Origin: Casuarina equisetifolia
Taxonomy: Eukaryota > Streptophyta > Magnoliopsida > Fagales > Casuarinaceae
Direction of reading: 5' to 3'
Assembly: GCA_028551475.1 (NCBI GenBank)
Contig: CM052361.1
Coordinates: forward strand, 5,525,501 to 5,589,500
DNA length: 64,000 bases
Shown piece by piece: positions 58,067-64,000 of this stretch (position 1 is the stretch's first letter; the number at the start of each line of letters is the position of its first letter). Position numbers and translations under genes: made by a program. The notes below the pieces were generated by a model, which saw nothing but the letters and a program-made list of their open reading frames with translations, ran no database searches and was not told where the DNA came from.

Positions 58067-58649
58067 CAGTTTAATCTTTGCTGTATTTTTCTTCTAAACT
58101 TACCTTATATGTACGTTTCTTTCTTGTCTTTTCTTTTCTTTTTTCTTCCATTGGGCCTCACATAGCAATAGTGTGAAAGGTGGGCAGGCCCTGAATAATA
58201 CAATTGTAATTGCCCAATTATCCGAACCCCAATCCAATCTGACTGCCCCGGAATTTGAGGGAATAAGATTGCATTTGGCCACCAACGGTGAAGATGAGAT
58301 GATTGGTAATTAATCAGAGCACGAGAAATGACCACAGTTAGTGTTAAAATGAAGTGGGTGATGCGGGAACGTGGAGGAAGACAAATGGGATTTGCAGCAA
58401 ATCCAAAGGCAGAAATGCAGAACAGCATGAAGCCGAGGTATTCGTTCAGAATACAAGCATGTACATGTAAATCAAAGGGAAAACATTTCTATTCTAGCTC
58501 TATATTTCTGTACAAAATGTTCTCACACATACATGTTAGAAATAAAATTCAAGCAGGGGTTATGATGTTAGATTTGCTCTATCGATTGCAACTCAACGAG
58601 ATTGGAATAGTCATCTTGTAGATGTCCATTGTGTGTTTTTATAAGTAGA

Positions 58650-59790
58650 GTTAAGGAGGAGGTATACATGAGAGTATCACCAAGAAGCTCATTTAAGAAG
58701 AGGACTAAAAAACAAGTCTCTAGGTAGTGTAATATTAAGTTCATTGAAACATTAGTAGAGGTAAGACATACTCAATCATTATATGATTACTCCTTTTTTA
58801 TGAAGTTTCAAGATGGTCATTTAGTAACATTACTTGTTTATATGGATGGCATTTTAACTATTGATGATAGCATAAAAATATAAAAGATTTACAACTCTAC
58901 TTGCATTTAATAATTTACATCAAGAACTTGAGAGAATTTAAATACTTTCTTAAAGTAGAGATCCTTCAAGATGGCCATGGGATGCATCTACGCCAAAAAA
59001 GAATATTTTGGAGTTGGTATTGGAAACAGGGTTATCTAGTGTAAAACTTGTTAATAATCTAATGAAGATCAACATATTGCATACCAACTTTATGTATGAT
59101 TAGCAAGTTTCACCAAAACATGAAGATCCACTGCTTGAAAATGTTCTAAGCTATCAATAATTAATTAAAAACTGAATTATCTTGACATAAGGAGACTTGA
59201 TATTTCATTTCTAATGCACTTGTTAAGTTAGTTTGTGCATGCAACACAATGATCACATTGGGATGCCGCTTTTCAAGTAGTAAAATATTTAAAGAGCTTA
59301 GTTGGATTGGGTCTCTTTTTTTCCTTTAAATTATGGATTTCATTTGTCCTATGACTTAACTTTCTAATATTAGTTTTTGCATTACATTTAGTGGTTCTTT
59401 AATCTCATGGAAGAGTAAGAAGCAATAAGTTGTTACTATTTCATTCATTAAGCCAAAATATAATGTCATGGTGACTAGTTCTTATTAATTAACCTAGTTG
59501 TTTGGCTTATTAAAGGTTACGAAAATTGATATGTCGCATTTTGTAATTCTTTATTGCAATAATATATAGGATAGAAGATTGTAAAAAAACCTATACTACA
59601 TTAACATATTAAACATATTGACATTGACTACTGCTTCATTGTGAGAAGATTATATGTGAGTTAATTAGTCCTAGACGTGTTGAACACATGATCAGCCAAT
59701 GAAAGTTTTGACCAAGATATTAAGTATGCAATAAGATTGTTATCTCCTTCCCAAGCTTGAAGTTTTGGATTTTTGTTGACCACAAGCTTG
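58650..59790 (+). mobile_element. Copia-type retrotransposon RT/RNase H remnant
   Basis: Stop- and frameshift-broken pieces in correct order match the end of Copia Pol. They are VYMRVSP (for the VYMxxPPGF block), YDYSFFMKFQDGHLVTLLVYMDGI (RT active-site region, with the expected VYVDD changed to VYMDG), ENLNTFLKVEI, a SGSLISWKSKKQ block at about 59390-59430 (RNase H region SWRSKKQ), and a final VLTKILS. The element is long dead; no LTRs were found. Confidence 0.78.
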
Positions 59791-62700
59791 AGGGAAGAGA
59801 TTAGAGATTAGCAATTTGACATGGGAATGTCACACTAGATAGCTACATTAGTAAGCTTGATGTGGAGGTTATCTTACACGACGGAAGGCTTGTTTTCTTG
59901 CTTATTTCTCTTTGCCATTCTAGAACACTCACGGCATCTCCACAGCTCCTACAACAAGACATCCGTTGAGGTATATTGTCTTTTTGTGTGAGTGAGCAGT
60001 GTTCATTGTACTGCCCACATACTGGCGACAGCTCGAAAGGCAAGCGGCTACTTGATTTGGAAGAATTTCACTGGTTCACGCACTTTGCTATGGAAGAAAC
60101 GGATTGGGGGGAATTTATTCAGTTTTTGCTGAAAGTGTGTAAATGTAGGAAATTCATTGTTTCATTGTAAGATATTAGGTAGAGGCACAATGCCTTTATT
60201 TACTTCGAGTGCAAACGTTTGATCCATTTGTTTGCAAACTTCTACGATGTTTGCCATTTCCTTTGGAGTATCCTAAAACACCAACTTTCTATAAGGCGAC
60301 AGAGACAATTACATAATTACTTATTGTTTGTCCTTCTTCCTTTGATAGAAATGATACGGTTTTGAGCATGACTTTGATTATTAATCACGGGAAAATAATT
60401 GCAAAGTAATTTTTGGTTGTGAAAATTGTAATAAAAAGAAGATTGGAGCTGCTGCTAGACGGTAGATATAGGATAGTAAAGATGAATTTTTTACGTTCAT
60501 TTGATTGTTGGTGTTTTGTTTGTGTAGTTGCCTTCCGTATTCAACATGCTTCCTTTAATGCTTGCCAAACCTATGAATGGACTTTGGTCCTATTACGTTG
60601 TCCCTTGTTGCAATTGCTTGCGTTACAACAAAGACTTATTGCTTGGCTATTACGAATAAGGACTCCGCAATGGAGTTTAGGCTCTACGTTATGGCCTAAA
60701 TGATCTCGTACACTACACTCCACATGTCGAGATACCTGTTTATTGTTGTTCCCATGTGAAGAAGTGCCGTAAACCTTCCCACTTGTTTCCCTTCAGATTC
60801 AAGCTCCATTGCGCAGGGCCTATTTTAGGAGAAACAAAGAGGATTTGTGTGGATTTTCCCCAACTAGAAGGGATCCCACATCAAACTTCCAGACAATATT
60901 AGAAAGTCCATCCTTGAGAATCCCAACACTACACTCAGCTTCGTTTTCCAATTGTTTTAAGGTTTGGTAAACCTTGTCATTCAAAAACTAGGAGTAGTTA
61001 GGATCATCGATTTTTCTGCTGGAAAGTTGTGGATGGTAGTTGAGAAAAGTAGCTCGCGATGGCCTACAATTATGGCATAATGGTAGTGTACTTTCTTTTG
61101 TGGCGGATAAGGATCAATCCTCCTCTTATAAGGACGATGGATTCAAATCCTTTATAAAATATAACCATGTGAAACCCTATTGCTTGTCCTGAAGCTGGCC
61201 CTTCATCTAAACTGTATCCAAATCCAAACGAATGAACCCAATTTGAACGACTGTCTTTACTAGTTTTAGCAGTATTGTAGAACACCGAAGCAGGCTACTG
61301 ATTGCTGCTACTAGCAACAATAGATGGGATGATCAAGATGAGCCTACCGATGGCAGAACTATGGTCAATACTGCAGCCTTTCTTTCTCCAAAATCCATTA
61401 GTTCGTAAATGAACTCAAGGCTTCCTCATTAAAATGGTGGATGTACCTCCTGCCTGCACAGAATGGCAACTAGCAGAAGATGTTTAATTATTTGTTCTAA
61501 TGAATTATCACCATCCAAGGTACCAGACCACGTGCTTCTGATGCTCAGCTCCAACTCGAATAACATCCAGCCTTTAACAAACATAATGTTCCTGACACCC
61601 GCGGCGTACCTTGATTTTTTACCGACCAGCTCATGGCTGGGCGACCATGAGCTGATCAACATGCTTCTCTTGCATCAAGTAGGGAAACGTTCAAGGATCT
61701 ATATTAGAATAACCCAAGCTTGTCTCTGTCGTGCAGCTATGTTTAGAAGATTTATTTCTTCTTTAACTTTAGCACGTAAAATATAATATTTATTTATTTT
61801 TAAAATAATTTCTAAATATAATAAAACATAAGCAATATAAAATGTGTAATGTGCTTCAAACAACTTGTGGGTGATAGCTGCGGACCTTTGGACAGCTTGT
61901 TAAGCAGTATGTCCAACCCATCTCATGCCTTCCCTCGATCAGTTACAGCTCACATTTCTGCTACTTGATTTCAAAGTCTCATCTTGGGTTCTATGAATGG
62001 TTCCTAGTATATCAATATTTGCACAAAACGTAAAAGTATCAAATTTCTACTACTTGATTTCTGAGATTAAGTATAAATTAAAAAAAATAACTTTCTAACT
62101 TTTGAGTTAACTTTTGAGTTCAGCATTTGAGTATTCTACTTTAGTATCGAAACCTAAGTTGAATCTATTTTACCTTGCGGCCTTAAGCTAATAACACTTG
62201 ATGTAGGAATGTGTGTAAAAATTCAAAGTCCTACATTAAAAATTAAGATCGCTAAAATTAAGTATAAATTAAAAAAAAATATACCCTTCTAAGCTTTAGC
62301 TAACTTTTAGATTGAACATTTTAACCTTTCTAATTTAAACATTTAAACTCATTGAAATTAAGTACTATAAAATTAATATCAACAAAACTCATGAATGATA
62401 AACCTAGTCATCCTACGTAAATTATTAAATAAAATAAAATAGAATCAACTTAGAGTTTAATACCATATCAAAAAATTAATAACATATTAGGTATGAGACT
62501 TTTATCTGCATAGTTGTTAAGAATTACATAATTGAAGTGATCGAAAACTAATGAGTTGTAAAGGACGAACCTGGTCAAACGACGGCCATGTGCGCTCGCT
62601 CAGTCCACGGCGACCATGTGCCATTTCAAGCCCCGTGGACTCCCCCTGAAGAAGAAGCAACATGCAGTAAAACCAGACGAAAGAAGCAAAAGCGAAGATG

Positions 62701-63089
62701 GGCCATGCCCCTGAATGGACCTGAAAGACAACACAGCTCAAAAGAATGAGTAGAAGGACAACTTGGTTTGAGGAATCAAAACCCCACAACGCATCATCAT
62801 CCAGCCTTTCAAGACTGTTATGACAGCCATAGCTTTCAGACCCGTGGACCCCGCATCCATGTGCATGCTCTCCATTTCACTCTGCTCGAGACTAGCTCCC
62901 AACTGCAACTCCAACCCCTGCCCTCTTTCTTTCTCTTTCCAGCTCCTGCTTCCAACTTCCCTGAGAGAACCAACCTCTTTGTTTTCTGTTAATCTTGTTC
63001 CTGCTCTGTGTTGAAAGTCCTTGAGAACTCTGTTCATCAGCTTTTGAAAAGCTCTGTGCTTTACACTTCCTCTGTCTCTGTGGACAAAG
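59791..63089. other. Intergenic region upstream of the receptor kinase gene
   Basis: No supported gene. Frames at 59976-60170 and 60413-60703 have no recognisable domains. A short motif (GATTAAGTATAAATTAAAAA and neighbours) occurs near 62065 and again near 62250. The last few hundred bases, pyrimidine-rich, are the likely leader and promoter of the TMK-type gene. Confidence 0.5.
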
Positions 63090-64000
63090 ATGAAGAAAAA
63101 ACCGTATCTTGGTTTCAAGCTTTTAGCCATTTTTCTTGCTGGGTTTTCTTCGCTTTTCCTCGGCGCAAACTCTCAAGGAAACCCCGGTGCTGATGCTCCG
63201 GTAATGTTAACTCTTAAGAAGGCCCTTAACCCGCCTGAGATTCTCGGGTGGTCTGAAGACTCGGAACCTTGCACCTGGAAGCACGTGGACTGCTCAGAAG
63301 ACAAACGGGTTACCCGGATCCAAATCGGCCACCAAGACCTCCAAGGTACACTTCCTCCAACACTCCAGAACCTCACCAGGCTGGAGCGCTTAGAGCTTCA
63401 GTACAACAACATCTCTGGCCCTCTTCCCAGCCTAAGCGGCTTAGGCACTCTGCAAGTGCTTATGCTTAGTAACAACCAGTTTAGTTCCATTCCTGATGAT
63501 TTCTTCTTTGGCATGTCTTCGCTTGAGTCCTTTGAGATTGATAACAACCCACTCTCGGGTTGGGAAATTCCCGAAAGTCTCCGAAACGCTTCGGCGCTTC
63601 AGAACTTCTCGGCGAATTCGGCCAATATTACTGGCAAGATACCGGAATTTTTCAGCGCCGATGTATTCCCGGGCCTCACTATTTTGCACTTGTCTTTCAA
63701 TAACCTCGAAGGTGGGTTACCTGCGAGCCTTGCTAACTCGCAAATCGTGTCCTTCTGGGTTAATGGGCAGAAAAGTGAGGGTAAGCTTGGTGGCACCATT
63801 GATGTTATGCAGAAAATGACTTACTTGAAAGAGGTTTGGCTGCATTCAAACGCGTTTTCTGGTCCGTTGCCAGATTTCTCGGCTTTGAAATTCTTGGAGA
63901 CTTTAAGTTTGAGAGATAACATGTTTACCGGGCCTGTGCCAGTATCCTTGCTGAATCTAAAATCGCTGAAGGTAGTGAATTTGACAAACAATTACCTTCA
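63090..64000 (+). CDS. TMK1: TMK1-type leucine-rich-repeat receptor-like kinase, N-terminal part
   Basis: A plasma-membrane receptor kinase of the TMK family, which in Arabidopsis works in cell-surface auxin signalling with ABP1-type partners. The 303 visible codons cover the signal peptide ([15 protein letters not shown], about residues 10-28), the capping segment ([17 protein letters not shown]) and the first block of leucine-rich repeats. Typical pieces are [74 protein letters not shown] and [19 protein letters not shown]. The wording is closest to TMK1/TMK3 and clearly unlike TMK2 or TMK4. The ATG at 63090 precedes a good signal peptide. The second repeat block, membrane helix and kinase domain lie beyond the window. 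No stop interrupts the frame. Confidence 0.93.
   Translation, partial: MKKKPYLGFKLLAIFLAGFSSLFLGANSQGNPGADAPVMLTLKKALNPPEILGWSEDSEPCTWKHVDCSEDKRVTRIQIGHQDLQGTLPPTLQNLTRLERLELQYNNISGPLPSLSGLGTLQVLMLSNNQFSSIPDDFFFGMSSLESFEIDNNPLSGWEIPESLRNASALQNFSANSANITGKIPEFFSADVFPGLTILHLSFNNLEGGLPASLANSQIVSFWVNGQKSEGKLGGTIDVMQKMTYLKEVWLHSNAFSGPLPDFSALKFLETLSLRDNMFTGPVPVSLLNLKSLKVVNLTNNYL

Overview
This window is nuclear DNA of a flowering plant, most probably a woody eudicot. It has split genes with GT-AG introns, long AT-rich spacers, many (GA)n/(CT)n tracts, plant-only gene families and decayed retrotransposons. I cannot name the species. There are no operons, CRISPR arrays, rRNA genes or convincing tRNA genes.

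Genes, left to right: (1) a KANADI1-type GARP transcription factor (2411-4460, minus), four coding exons visible, last exon not found; (2) a 21-exon importin-5-like nuclear transport receptor (22998-30204, minus); (3) divergent from it, 391 bp away, a two-exon Gfo/Idh/MocA oxidoreductase (30596-32978, plus); (4) an intronless plastid RNA-editing PPR protein of the CREF3 type (33550-35499, plus); (5) convergent with it, a six-exon GEX1 nuclear-fusion protein (36392-38602, minus); (6) an intronless-CDS C2H2 zinc finger of the ZFP4 type with EAR motifs (41273-42043, minus); (7) the first 303 codons of a TMK1-type leucine-rich-repeat receptor kinase (63090-64000, plus), cut by the window edge. I built exon junctions by hand; reading phase closes across every junction listed.

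The gene-dense core is 23-42 kb. Gene-poor stretches lie on both sides. The left one (5-23 kb) carries a 3 x 408 bp tandem array, a 2 x 125 bp tandem duplication and simple repeats. The right one (42-63 kb) carries two TRIM-like miniature LTR elements, a LINE remnant, a Copia reverse transcriptase/RNase H remnant and a fragment of a tyrosine-aminotransferase-like gene.

The genes are not one pathway. The ZFP4-type and TMK1-type genes are neighbours in Arabidopsis too (AT1G66140 and AT1G66150), so their proximity looks like conserved microsynteny stretched to about 21 kb by insertions. I found no convincing undescribed system. The best leads are the altered C-terminal triplet of the editing factor, the apparent loss of an acidic loop in the importin, and the recent tandem array.
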